Source: Heterobilharzia americana
Lineage: Eukaryota; Platyhelminthes; Trematoda; Strigeidida; Schistosomatidae
Length of the DNA stretch: 64,000 bases
NCBI GenBank assembly: GCA_944470555.2
Contig: OX104127.1
Span: 42,645,934 to 42,709,933 of the forward strand
Direction: 5' to 3'
The notes beneath the pieces are model-generated. The model was not told the DNA's origin, made no database searches, and saw nothing but the letters and a program-made list of their open reading frames with translations. The position numbers and the translations under genes are program-made. Each line of letters starts with the position of its first letter. The stretch's first letter is position 1. Shown here one piece after another: positions 24,415 to 36,456 of this stretch.

Positions 24415-27400
24415 AGCATGATCGTCGCTATTTACGATTCTGAGCCATGCCTGCTATTGTCGCAAGCCACTGTGTTGCATGGTCTCTCAGACCCCATGAA
24501 GGAAGTCATAAGATGTCTACAGACGCTAACCCAAAACAATCATCCTTCATCCCATGTCATACAGTGGCCATCTCTCCACTTCTTCTAACCAGTTCTGGGG
24601 AAATCAAACAATGAATGGTGTGGAAGTCGCCGGAACGACTTGTATAGCACATGTTAGGCTATCGAAGCAGGTATTTCAAGACAACCATACCCACTGAATG
24701 AAGATTTCCATCACGGTGAAACACACTCTGCCTCATCTCAGAATTGCTTACATGGAGGCGCAGTCCAATATGAGTAATCCCGTAAAGATAACGGGAATCG
24801 GAAACAGAAACAGGATACTCTCATCTCTGAGATGCCAGATTCTCTAGACATACAGGAGAACTGCTCATACCAACGAGTTGTATACTTGACGTTTTACAGG
24901 AACGTTTACGTCATAATAGCGCCAAACGTGACCAAGATCGGCGTATGCCACTCTGGCTTTCTATAAATATTTAGAAATTTCATCGGTCAGACCTACACCA
25001 GCACTCGCACAACCATGCAATTACACAAGCTTTGCCACAACTCCCAGCAATTCACCAACAAAGGTGACTGGGGGCTTTGCCAATCTTGCAGAAGCACTGC
25101 GACCCTGAGGATGATAAGAACCAACCGTATTTACTGACAGTAAACACCAACTGAACGTGCAACCTGAATGTTGTCGAACAGTAATTCGATGGAGATCGCA
25201 TAATCTAAGTAAAGAATATCCTTTTATTTGGAAATAGGCCTGCACTACCACAATAAAATTCCTTCCGGGTGTCATTGATTACAAAGTTAAAGAGCTATAG
25301 CGAATTGAGACAGCTATCTGTTACTCCGCTGCAGGTTTGGAATTTGGTGTTGAAGTGCGGGGCCTTTAAAATGTTCGCACACATCTCAAGGTGAACCCAA
25401 TAAGCAGCTCCAGAACACAGCCCTACGTTGAGGAATACGACAGTTGACTTGAAACAAATATGATGTTCGAACATATGACATAATCAACACATCCACAGCC
25501 TGAACGAAACCCATTGTGCTTCTCGTGAAGTTTTTCAAGCGTTTCACAAATCCTGAGAAGTATGATGACAGTCTATATTTTATGCTCCATTGGTAGGAGA
25601 CTGGTACTTAGATACTTACTACACAGACCACTTGTAAAGATGGCAACAAAAACGACCTCATTCCACAATTATGGAACATCCTCAGGTTGTTATGCCTGCT
25701 GGTCGGAAAGTGTACTCAGTTCCTTGACTACAATCTCATTTCCATCCTTGAAAGCAACTGGAGGTACGTTTCCTGTTCCGAGTGTTTTATGGTTCTTTAG
25801 TACTTGGAATTCTTTGTGGACCTCATCTACTTTAAGTTGGCTGGTACTGAGTGATTATGGAGTAAAAGATACTGAAGTCGATGTTGTTTGGAGAGTAAGC
25901 AAGTTAAATTGCTTTTCGAAATAATCTGCCCAGCGTTCCAGGCGTCTGTAAAAGTTGAGGATGAATGAGTCAATATGAAAAGTAAATCGTTCCACTAACA
26001 TCAGGCTTCTTGTTGACAGTGACCCGGATGAGTCTGAATAACTTCCAACTGTTGCCAGATGCAGCAGCTAATTTCATAGGACTCACGCATTCTGAACATC
26101 AAGTATTGTGGTCTTAAAGCAAACGCTGTCATCTGCAGCATAAGGGAATTACGTATACCAGTATACCTGCTACCTACCAGAATAGACCGACGGACATAAA
26201 GTTGTAAGGAGCGCGCAGAGACCCTATAATTATTGGCTGAACGTTTTTCAAAGTTACAATCAGATTTATTCGTCTCGTAAGTGCAGTTAGTGTTCATCTA
26301 TAATTCCTAGGGGTTAGATGATTAACCTTTAGCTTGGTTTGAAATTTAGGTGCAACCAATTTGCTTCCTTCCACTCAATTTCGATGACCTTAGTACACAT
26401 TTGTGCGTGATCAGAGTCCAATAAGTGCTCCATAAGGAACGATAGTTATGAATACAAACATGATATCAACATCTAATTGTAATATAACCTACTTGAGTAG
26501 CAGAACGAGAACGCTAGATAGCACAACGGTTATGCCAACAGTTGATGCTTGTTCGAAACAAGTGATCTGCTCAAAGCCGTAGAAGATGTTATGCATTGTT
26601 TCGCCTACAACAGAATAATCTCCTTTGAGTACCTGAAGGATACTTCTTGGAGCCTAGACAACCTATGTGTTCAAGTTCCCAGACAGCACTCTGATATCTG
26701 TTAAGTGAGCTTCACAGAGAAAATTATTCAGTTAACGGTAGAACTTTAACTGCATCCGAGCTGCAGTCAATTAGAGTATAGGCAGAGATGACAACCAACA
26801 TCATCCACCTGAGCTACAAATATTCTCCACCAATTCAAGTTACTGTAGGTGATATGTTACCCCACCCTGACGCTCAAACTGAAGCAGGTGTTTGTTTTAA
26901 GGGACCACTTCCCAGCATACAGTTAAAAAAATTAAGCACAAGATGGTAGGGTATCATGAGCCGCTGCATTCTCATGTTTTTCAATGACCACAATAGATAT
27001 GTAGACCGTTCCTCAGTTTTGGAACGCGAAGTGAAAGTGTACAAAATTGGTTTGGAATTAGTGTTATTCACCATCCCTAGATTTACTGAGTGTACATCAA
27101 TCTGATCATAGCGCTAAACGTCTATCCAACCCACAATCCTCTAAAATCTTCCTTAAATACTTTTGCAACTAGGACATTTGCTCTTCTTTGAATTAGGTTA
27201 CTTATAGCCTTCTCAACTTCTGGGGAAGTGATGACTTCTCTTAAAGTTCCATTTAGAATTCGGTTGGATAGTGAAGAACGGAATGGTAGCTGGAGGTACT
27301 GCAATGTACCTCGAAGTGTTCCACCCATCGTTTCCCTTCCGAGTGAATCACAGACTTATTCTTCCTCGTTATAGTTTCACTAACCATTGACCTATTGCTC

Positions 27401-28830
27401 CAGCTCCCTTGATAATTCTAAACAATTGCCAATTGTTACTTATAGCCACTGCCTTTCCCATCTCTTTAGGCATCACTATACGACACAGGTCACGGTCATT
27501 GCATCAACTCTTTGCTAGTCTGCATTCGAGTTTTGTCCCCTTCTCATTGTGCTAAGAATCAGAAAGAAGGAGTCCACGTGAATTCATTAGATAAGAAGCT
27601 GTTGAGATTGACTGGCACTTTCTGAAAGTTAGTTACGGTCTTTAATGCTGTTTATAGAGGAGACTGCAAATTGCGCCAAGCTTCTGGATGAGTTATGTTA
27701 TTCTGTTCTGATAAATATCCAGTCAGTTTCTTGCTGAGAACAGTCTTAGTAATTTCGGAGTCGAGCTGTGCTCAGAATCGGTTTGCAGTTGAAGGTTTAT
27801 GACCTCCATTCAAGTGCATAAATACCCATGCTAGAAACAACACATGATCATCATCCAAAAAGCGTGCTGCAGAAGAACAGGAAGTTATTCAAAGACAATA
27901 TTCAGCGTCAGCTGATTGCTACAGCGTCCGCCTCTATATTTACGTTGAGAGCGGTGGACGCCGCGTCAGATGAGGAACGAAACCTACTTAGCAACCTTGT
28001 TCAGATTCGTGCAGGAGACAATACGGCACACATATTATGTGAAGACTAGCGTTACTACTTGACCACCCAAGACTCAGTAGGTGGAGCGGGATCCGAACCC
28101 GTGACCCAGTAATTCATAGTCACCTTCATAAACCATTGAGCCACGGCTCTACATCAGACAAGGTCTCTCTATGTTTGAAGTTTGTGCTAACATCGAATAG
28201 GCGGTTGTCTGAGCATAGTTGAGACAGGCGGTCACCATTTTCTGTTTGTTTGTCTGGGATTCCAAGTGTCACCTGAGTGACTTTCTATTTGACCTAGCCC
28301 ACCCACTTGTGCATTGAAATCACTTGGTACAACAACCACGCCCGAACACTTGGCTTTTAGTAATGCAGACAGATGCCTAAGGACAGAAAACGGCGAGAGT
28401 TTCGCTACACTTCCAGTTTTCACTGCGCAGTTCAGTCAAACAGCCCACAGGGATTTAGTCAAGCAGTACACCTCCTTCCCTACCAATTAATGCTTTATCA
28501 ATACTTGCAACACAGAAACAACTAGCCAGCGAATGTTCAGAAACTCGAAGAGTGAATGCTAAAGATACACCATTGTGGTCGGGTGAGGTTAAATGAATAA
28601 CTGCATTTGATTCCAGTATGAGTGTACCACAAAAGCAGCACACATTCATGGTCCGCGATGCCAGAGTTCCGACCAGCGAAGCATGTTGTTTGATTTGATA
28701 GAGGGGCGGATATCAAAAGCTTCAATATGTAGTTCAGGGCATCGATTCAGGAGACCAGGGATGCCCTTTCGTAGATTCGAATAGTTGCAGAACTGGAACA
28801 AATTATGGAAAACGTAGAGGTTTTATCTGA
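24415..28830 (-). mobile_element. Family C (APE-type non-LTR) retrotransposon, long degraded copy
   Basis: On minus, the 5' side carries an endonuclease trace: VVVVPSDFNAQVGGLGQIES (about 28285-28345), where DFNAQVG matches the APE motif (G)DFNAxxG. Upstream of it come ADHECVLLLWY-like and TRPQW segments (28537-28725). The middle (27122-27328, EVEKAISNLIQRRANVLVAK) is the pre-RT helix with the G-P-D block lost. At the 3' side (24420-24950) come VWRYYDVNVPVKRQVYNSLV-type and GSERPCNTVACDNSRHGSES segments. Order and direction are consistent, but stops occur throughout, so it is an old dead copy. Confidence 0.6.
28060..28160 (-). repeat. tRNA-like sequence, distinct from the other SINEs
   Basis: The minus strand reads GAGCCGTGGCTCAATGGTTT (A-box-like TGGCTCAATGG) and, about 30 nt on, GGGTTCGGATCCCGC (B-box-like, one extra base). 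It differs from the common SINE elsewhere and lies within family C. It may be a separate tRNA-derived insertion. Confidence 0.5.
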
Positions 28831-28999
28831 GAGATGGGACAAAAGATTAAGAGACAAAGATGTTAAAGGTTGATGATAATCTGAGTACTTATAGAACTAT
28901 CAGGGTGGTTGATACTTCTCGGTTGGTAATATCGTTCAAGGGATAATCTGCTTAAAGCTAGTCACATACAGCCTTTTTAGAAATTTAACTTTAAGCAGT

Positions 29000-29495
29000 T
29001 TGCCCCCAATCAGAAAACCTATACTGTCGGGAATGTGAGAGTGTACTATTTTTAGAACCCAACTTTTCTTACCTCCACATGAAAAAGACAGTATAAGACT
29101 GAAGAGTTAGTCACCTGCAAAAAATACTTTACTGCTGTTACATCTCGTCTAACTAGCAATACGAATTCCTTTTCAGAACCACTATTACAGAAGTAAGTCT
29201 TTTTGATATGCTAAAATGTCAAGGAACAAATATAGTCATCAGCATAACTCGCTGGATGATTTGGGTATTCATGCATGATCACCACGTCATGGTAGTAGCT
29301 ACCGGTAAGGATTTATTAGTAAAAATGATTTGAGATATAAATATAATTGTTTTATGGTTAAAAAACTGTACCATGAATTATTTCACAAATTTATAAATAC
29401 CATAACTTTTGAAGCCAATACCTTTCTAAAGCCAGTCTGTAAACAATTTGATTAAACTGCTTAGTTCAATTGCTTGCAACTACTGAAACATATAT
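29000..29495. other. Spacer, nothing recognised
   Basis: No gene or matching repeat is seen. Confidence 0.5.
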
Positions 29496-29504
29496 CACTA
29501 TCCA

Positions 29505-29850
29505 TCGTGAACTATTGAAAGTCTGGGAGCACTGAACATCTATTTCGTCCCAGTATGGGACTTCTCAGCAGTATGCACCCACGAACAGGCTAGGGATGGA
29601 ACTCAGGACGTTCAGGTTTTACGGCGAACGCGTTAACCATTCAGCCATTGGGTCGGTTTCCAGTGGTTCACCCAGTGGCTGAATGGTTAACGCGTTCGCC
29701 ATGAAACCTGAACGTCCTGAGTTCCATCCCTAGCCGGGTCGTGGGTGCGTACTGCTGAGGAATCCCATACGAGGACGAAACAGGTGTTCAGTGCTCATAG
29801 ATTTTCAATAGTTCCCCAACTGATGTCAGTCCATGATGAATACTACTTCT
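29505..29850. repeat. Near-perfect palindrome of tRNA-derived SINE arms
   Basis: The left arm (about 29505-29653) and right arm (29670-29850) are inverted copies with a loop of only 16 nt (29654-29669). GTTAACCATTCAGCCA against TGGCTGAATGGTTAAC marks the centre. The left arm lacks about 18 nt near its outer end. Sequence after the right arm (29855-29885) matches, in reverse, that before the element at 20225. Confidence 0.9.
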
Positions 29851-29889
29851 AAATTAAAAATCCCCATTCATCTCAGAAAAACATCACTA

Positions 29890-30400
29890 TCGTTAGTAAA
29901 GTTTATTTTTTTTAAAAACAATAAATACTTAAATACAAGTTGAAATCACTTACATTCCAAATGTGTATATAATACATGAAATTTAGTTCACAAAGGAAGC
30001 GTTTGTTATAGCTTATGCAGACAGACAACCGTACAAAAATATGATTGAATACAAAAGAGGAAGACATCATCATAAACTGGACATTTTTTTAGTTACAGTA
30101 AATAACAAGTATTGTATAGCCAGTAATGGATTAGGACGAGTCTTCACTGGGTAAAAATGCCAATCCAAATCAAAACTGTTAAACAAAAAAGAAAAAAGTA
30201 AAGTAAACATACAAAACATATAACATATTGTAAGAATGAGAAGAACTTGCTGCGTTTCGATAATTTAAGCAACTTAAAATATCCTAATGCTTGGCTCCAA
30301 ATGTTAGGTCTCATTATCTAACTGAATACCGAAAATCATTATCTCTTTGCATACAAATACAACTCAGTGAGTTTCAAGAGGAAACGATAAGAAATACTAA
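29890..30400. other. AT-rich spacer, nothing recognised
   Basis: No coding or repeat match is seen. Confidence 0.5.
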
Positions 30401-32740
30401 CTGGAAGTCATACTGTTGGTTGGCGAGAGTGGGACAGTAATTAGGTGTTTTGCACGGATGACCAGCAATACCGTAACTAATGCTGCCTTCCCTAGGGGAA
30501 AGAGAGGTTAAAGAAGGTCAGTACTCAAAATAGGAGACCCCACCTTGCCCTGCAACCTTCTGGTGTCAGTGGTATGGGTTTTCTTTATTCAGCGTTAGAA
30601 AAATCAAATCTCATACCGATCATCCTCAAAAAGCTATGTGACAGGCCTAATGCAGATGTCTTGTGGACTTTGCGGTCATACACATCTTTTTCTCTTTCAA
30701 GTACCTTAAGAAATAGCTTTCCACGGTATGGGCAGCCGGGAAGTATCAACCGCTCGCAAGCTTCCAGTAGTATAGACGATTCAATCAAACATAATCTATT
30801 CTCCTCAAATCTATCTCCTCCTGTCCCTTCATCTCCTGATACTAATATTAAGCTTCTTATACCTTACCCACTCATACTCTCAGACCATTGCCAACGGCCA
30901 AAGCCAGCGATGCGCCATTCTTAGTCCGCTAAATCCCATCGTTGATTTCACACTGGAGTTTTCAACGTCCGAATCCGATAAAAGTCAGACAGCAGACATC
31001 GTTCGCCGAAAATCCGGGATCTTGAGTTATGAACCCAAGTGTGATAACCAAATTGGCCTCACCCAATAATGCATCGAATCTTCGAAATTCACTTTATGAG
31101 TGTCCGAAGATTCCATGACCTGCATCTACGGACTCGCTGGTGTAAACACAGCACTTGTAAAGTAGAAAGTGCACCTCTCGACAGGGTACCAGTCAATAGC
31201 TATCTGTGTGCTGTCTGAATGAATGAATCTGTAAGAACTAGGAAGGATCGTGAGACTTAACGTTATTGGTGTCGGAAAAGAGAGAGATGAAGAAGGGATC
31301 AGAGTTGGGTAGCATTCAGCAAGTGTTTAGGTTTATTGCGAATAATGGCAAGAAAAAGGCAATGGTGAGTGAAACCATCACCAGAAAAGGATGGAAAGCT
31401 GATAACCTCCCACGACAGACGGCTAGAAAGTTGGGCAGAACACTTTGAAACACAGTGCAGCTGGCCCTTAGAAGCGCTTTAGCTACCCAACATCCAGCTT
31501 GAACCTGAATGGGACGTAAATATCGGTCCTCCAACTTTCCTAGAAGTAGAGAAAGCTGCTTCAGACCCGAAACCGTCCAAATCAGCAAGACCTGACAGTT
31601 GGCCATCTGAAGTTGTAAGGATGAAGGTAAGGAATTACTGAGCAGGGTAACGGAGATACTAGGTCGTGCTTAGGAGTCAGAAGTGGTACCCTCAATCTGG
31701 TTTACTTCACTTATCATTTCAGTCTATAAGTGAAGATAGCAATATCTTTCTGTGACAATCATAGCGGAATTAGTTTGACTAACATTATGTCCAAGAACTT
31801 ACGATCTATAGCTATCCAACGCCTTACTTACTGGAGCTCGCGAACGGCAAAATCAAGAAAACCAGGCAGGTTTCGGACCTAGACGAGGGTGCATCAAAAA
31901 TATCTTGACCCTCCGACAGGTTCTGGAACACAGGCATACCTACCGGCCAACGACCAACATTTTCCATATTACTTGACTTGAAGGTGGGCTTTGACTATGT
32001 CAACCGAGAAGTATAGTAATAGCGTCTAATTTTGAAGGGAGTACAGAACAAGCATATAACGCTAATAGAAACTCTCTTCATTTACTTGAGTCGTATTAAC
32101 CCAAACGGTTTAGTTGCTGATAAAATCTTGGCTCGGATACGGGAGACTCACCATCTCACATTTGCAGACACGCGTCATCTCCAGCACCAGCGAGATGTCT
32201 GACTACCTAGTGAGAGACGAGTAAACTGTACTAGAGTTCGCTTTGTCCTATTATACGGCTCTTAAGCAGCTGTTAGAAGTAGAAGAAACGAAGGGATTAT
32301 AGGTTTTCAAAAACAGACGTCTTGACAGCATTTCTGGTGGAATCACCATGTGAGCGATTTAGAAGTTAAGAGAAGAGTATTAGGCGAGGAAGGCAAGTTA
32401 GTCAATGAAGTTGTGAACCATCAGCAACTGAGGTGGCTTGGTCATATGATACGCATACCTAGACACCGCCTACCTCGACGTACAATGTAAGTCAGTAGAA
32501 GGTTGGTTTGGAAAAGTGTTTAAGATGGCCATAGCAAGACGTGGCACCAATGCATAAAATTTCTGACTGTTGATGTGGGTCGTGTATATGTATAGGCTGT
32601 TTGGCTGGGGCCCTCGACAACATAAGAATCAGTGTTTGGAGAGTCTTGCAGATATCTGAAAATCGGTCAGTGACGCATGTGTGTTCACTCTTTGGCAACT
32701 TCTAAAGCTTGAACACTTTCGCTAAAATTGGTTTTTATAC
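30400..32740 (+). mobile_element. Family B retrotransposon, 5' region to C-terminal tail, internally deleted
   Basis: Plus strand in order: a 5' proline/serine-rich frame ending HCQRPKPAMRHS (30574-30921); degraded endonuclease sequence (30950-31230; IGLTQ, IESSKFTL); KAMVSETITRKGWKADNLPR (31350-31409); PPTFLEVEKAASDPKPS-like pre-RT (31528-31580); CDNHSGISLTNIMSKNLRSI (about 31755-31815); NQAGFGPRRGCIKNILTLRQ and VLEHRHTYR (31867-31945); then C-terminal pieces to CLAGALDNIRISVWRVLQIS (about 32600-32660). RT blocks between fingers and thumb are largely lost, and frames shift repeatedly. Confidence 0.8.
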
Positions 32741-32744
32741 TCCT

Positions 32745-33415
32745 TTTTCTCTACCCATTCGTTCTGTGCATGGCGCTGTGATGTGTGGCAAATTGAACCG
32801 ATGTACTTGTGTGTGAAATTCTACGTTAATTTTGTCTGTCTGTCTGCTGGCAATCTGTAGGAAACACCTTACCGCCATCATATTCCATCCGGCCATCAAC
32901 AAGATGTTGCTTTCAGATACCTAGTACACCGCAGTTACTTACACTAAACCCGTAACTGCCTTTCGTCTTATCTTTATAGAAAAAACCTTTCTGATATGGT
33001 AAGCCAGCATACCTCGTTAGGTTACTGTAACATGCAAGCCCGATCACCACATCAAGCTAGTAGATATCGATCTATGATTCTAATTGGACGCCGAGATGAA
33101 ACTAGGGAACAGAAAAACTAACAGCTTTCAGACGTGGTCATAATTTATCAACCAGATCTAGTGCATGGGTTTTCCCATACTTCAGTAGATGTTACGAGGA
33201 TCTGACCGGTATATAATTTGATACCAGGATTTTTACTCGTATTTATTGCTTAATAAATAGATCAGTCAACTTTAGATTTTTAAGCACCGGTTGCTAAGAT
33301 AATATTTAAGTAGCCTACTTAACAGTAATCCAATTGTTGGTCAAGAGAGACTTGACAAATTGGGAGGCTTAGTTTTAATATGTGAGTCACATGTGTGACT
33401 AAGAGGAAATCAAAG
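32745..33415. other. Spacer, nothing recognised
   Basis: The stretch is moderately AT-rich with stop-dense frames and no repeat match. Confidence 0.5.
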
Positions 33416-33419
33416 TGCA

Positions 33420-34585
33420 ACGCTATACATCATGATAGAACAGAGAATAGAATGGCAATCAACTCTCTACTTCAACTTCATCGACTTTGAAAAGGCCTTC
33501 GATAGCATCGACCGAGAAGTAATTTGGCAGCTGCTTCAACACTACGGTTTTAGGGCCACACACTTTTATCAACCTCATTCAAAAGCTATATGCTATATGA
33601 GGATTCTACATGCCAATCAAGTGATTCACAATGGAAAGCTCAGGTCACTGATGCCTTCGAAGTGAAGACAGGAAGGAGTAGGACAAGGTTGCCGCCTAAT
33701 ATCATCAAAGATCTTCCTGATTGTGGTCGACTGGATCATACAGCAAACTGTGAGTAGCCGTGAGATGGCCATACGCTGTTTGACTGCTGAAAAGATCCTA
33801 GAAGAAGATTTGGATTTCGCCAACGATGATGATTTTTATATCTAATGTCTTGTCGCACAAACTCGAAGATCTACAGGTGAAAAACTAACAAGTTGACAAA
33901 AGAGGTAGCGAAGACAGGACTTCCTTCAGATGAACGTAGAGAAGACAGAGATGATGAAGATACCCAACCAACAACAACAAGCACCAATCACCATCAACAG
34001 GAGAATTCTGATGAGAGTTGTCTCTTTCACCTATCCACCTACCTAGGCAGGCGTTGTTGGCACAGATGAAGATGTAAAGCCAGCATTGGAAAGACAGCAA
34101 AATAGGCCTTCCTGCATTAATCTGAAACCAGTGTGGAGATCTACTGCACTCCACTGCACTCAGCTAAGAGCGTGAACAACATCCGGCTTTTCAACACTAA
34201 TTCGGTCAGTGCTTCTATGTGGTGGTTCAAAGAGTTGGCGCGTCACGAAAATCATGTCTAACAAGCTACAGACATCATACATAGACAGCTGCCGCCTATG
34301 CTCACTCGATACTGAAGATCAGATGGCCAGAATAATAAGAATAAGCAACAAGGAACTCACTCTGGCTGGCTGCCTGGTGACGAACCAACGAGGCAAGAAC
34401 CCATCGGTGACGAGTTGGGCGTCCGAGGTGAGGGTGACATGGAGGAGATGCTTTGAGGAAGAAATGAGAGGTTGTGGGCTGTAGTGGAGCCAGGTTGAAA
34501 AGACTACAGAGAAGAGAGTGGAGTGGAGACGTGCTAGTGAAGCCCTATGTTGTATTAGGAACCCAACGGACAAATAATAATAATA
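33420..34585 (+). mobile_element. Family A retrotransposon, RT domain to 3' end
   Basis: It starts with EQRIEWQSTLYFNFIDFEKA then FDSIDREVIWQLLQHYGF (33432-33550). This is the RT block with the first catalytic Asp (FIDFEKAFDS). CHANQVIHNGKL, a Q-rich run (NQQQQAPITI) and the C-terminal tail follow, ending with GGAACCCAACGGACAAATAA and (AAT)n at 34571-34590. The active-site segment at 33816-33833 reads F-A-N-D-D-D. The middle of the tail has a deletion (GHTLRRP block missing). Confidence 0.82.
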
Positions 34586-34879
34586 TTAATAAGAGGAAAT
34601 CAACCGACTAGAACTCAAAAGTTGTTGAGTTCACTATTTATGATAGGGAACAGAAGACATTTTTAAATGGTAGATTTTTCATTTCCAAGAGGAAACAACA
34701 CTGTTATATTTCAGCTGCTCAAGTATACCACCCATAACTTAACTTTATGTGAGTTATTCAATAGTGTCATCTCATTCTGATATACTGAAAAACACAACGT
34801 AGGACCTGGTACAGCGATGCACTAATCTCAGTTGACTGATAACTGACAAAATCAACGTAAAACCTCTCATACATAAGTG

Positions 34880-35545
34880 CATCGGTTCAAGTTGCCACAC
34901 TCCACAGTAGTAAACAAAGAACAAGTCAATAGAAAAAGAGTGATGTCAAAGAAGATAAAGTAGTGTGAGAAAATAAAGAATCTGAAGATACCAGTTAGTG
35001 CAGAATATTCAAGCTTTAGGTGTCGAACAGTGACTACTTCTACGCCACTCCAACCGATTTTCAATCATGTGATCAAGAGTTCTGAATCAAGGACCCCAAC
35101 CACGCAATCTATATCTCCCCCACACGTCTCAGGCTGAAAGACTTCATGGAGTGGTGCTACATCTTGGTCTGGCCACCCTGAACCTTCTTCCGACCTAATA
35201 CAACTTCCCCTGTCATGGCATGTCGAGACAGGTGCAGTATATATCTAAGCCATCTTAGTCAACTAAGGTTCACAATCTCATCAATCGTTTTACCTAGTAC
35301 CCTTCGCTTGACCTCAACACTGTTAACATAGTGATTCCATAAAACGCGAGAAATCCTACGAAGACATCTGTGGTCGAAACCCAGTAATCGTTTCATATCT
35401 TCTTCTTTTAACGGTCATTTCTCACACTTGTGCAAAGGAAATGGACTGGTTGCTGACAAAACCTCAGCTCAGATACAGGAATACTCGTCTGGAATTTGTT
35501 AACTTGCGTCATCTCTGGCGCCGAGCTGATGTAGGTATATATTAG
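34880..35545 (-). mobile_element. Family B-related retrotransposon, 3' end (subfamily 2)
   Basis: The minus strand carries a degraded LxRLRWLRYILHLSRH-like segment and a KTFQPETCGGDIDCVVG-like tail. The 3' UTR (GTTGCCACACTCCACAGTAG at 34893-34912, with an AACAAAGAACAAG continuation) is shared with the copy at 54925-55660, so both belong to one subfamily. It ends in the ISRRIPVSELRF-like segment near 35500. Confidence 0.65.
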
Positions 35546-35549
35546 TAAC

Positions 35550-36196
35550 AGTTAAATATAATATACTACTACTGAATTAAATGAGTAGCTACAAAATACA
35601 CACTGATCAGTTAATTCTGTTAACACGAATCTCAGTGATGTAAAAATCGAAGAGTTCACATAAGTTAAACATGAACCTGTAAGTTGAATGGATCAATATA
35701 CCAAATATTGACAATCAGTTTACAAATATTTTACAAATTGCATGGTTCCAGCTACCAAGCTATAGTATCAATAAGGTTTCCGTTGTTGGTGTCTAGATAC
35801 TCCTGATCAGATATTCATCAGCGCTGATCTGAAGTGAAGCAGTTAATATATCCAACCGCTTTCTCATATTCATAGACATCAATTCTTGAGAAAATTTACT
35901 TCAATTTGTATATCAGTGACCAACTGTGGAGATAGACTAAACTGGATGTAAACAATTCGACCATATATAGGTTGAATAGACTCAACTATATCATTGTTAA
36001 GCTTAATTATAAACCGGTAGCACGACTATTTGACGTCAAAACCATTTACACAAGGTTATTTTTTTGATTGGTATGAAGAATTTCCAATTGCTTGGTAGTC
36101 TACAATATACGCCAAACATACTTAAACTTCAATATAACTTATATTCATATTAATACTAAAAAGTGAAATAATTCAAAGGATGAAAAAGTTACTGAC
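35550..36196. other. Sequence downstream of the last recognised ASPM exon
   Basis: This is where a terminal ASPM exon might be expected. I find no convincing acceptor followed by a conserved C-terminus. A weak candidate is a CAG acceptor near 35829 (minus), which would add a few residues before a stop. No polyadenylation signal was clear enough to call. Confidence 0.4.
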
Positions 36197-36456
36197 CTGA
36201 GATGCATACGAAGTTTTTTCATATCAGCATTTGACATTTTGAGACCTACTTCACCAACATTTAGAGAATTAGTATATTTTCCAGTAGGATCGAAATTAAG
36301 ATGAAATCGAGAATGTGGATCAGATCGACGATAGAGTCCTTCATGAATTTCTTGTAGTGTCGGTACCAAACATGAATTAACAATAAATAAATCAGAAGGA
36401 GCAGAATTGAACAGAAGAACAAGGACACAGCAAGTACGACTGAAGAGACGTATACT
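36197..36456 (-). CDS. ASPM: ASPM exon: C-terminal helical region, last part recognised
   Basis: This exon has 260 nt with a CAG acceptor after a pyrimidine tract and donor GTCAGT. It reads SIRLFSRTCCVLVLLF and then APSDLF, against the ASPM pattern GSIF-TKTCCLLAILL and ASD, so the match is clear. After that LYRRSDPHSRFHLNFDPTGK and NADMKKLRMHLR have no counterpart I recognise. The exon leaves two bases (AG) and needs a further exon. If the donor were not used, the frame would run to a stop at 36145-36147, adding RSVTFSSFELFHFLVLI. The typical ASPM C-terminus with Pro-Asp-Trp was not found downstream in the window. Simple ORF calling extends this exon upstream into intron sequence, back to 36651. 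Confidence 0.88.

Noticed and set aside
25562..25924. 120-codon open frame on plus
   Set aside because: It lies opposite the minus-strand family C copy and has no conserved motif. Its composition fits an antisense frame.
30585..31606. Minus-strand open frames at 30585-30788 and 31316-31606
   Set aside because: They are shadows of the plus-strand family B copy, which has recognisable retrotransposon blocks there.
35780..35830. Possible terminal ASPM exon after a CAG acceptor near 35829 (minus)
   Set aside because: It would add only about seven residues before a stop, with no conservation. A chance acceptor is as likely.
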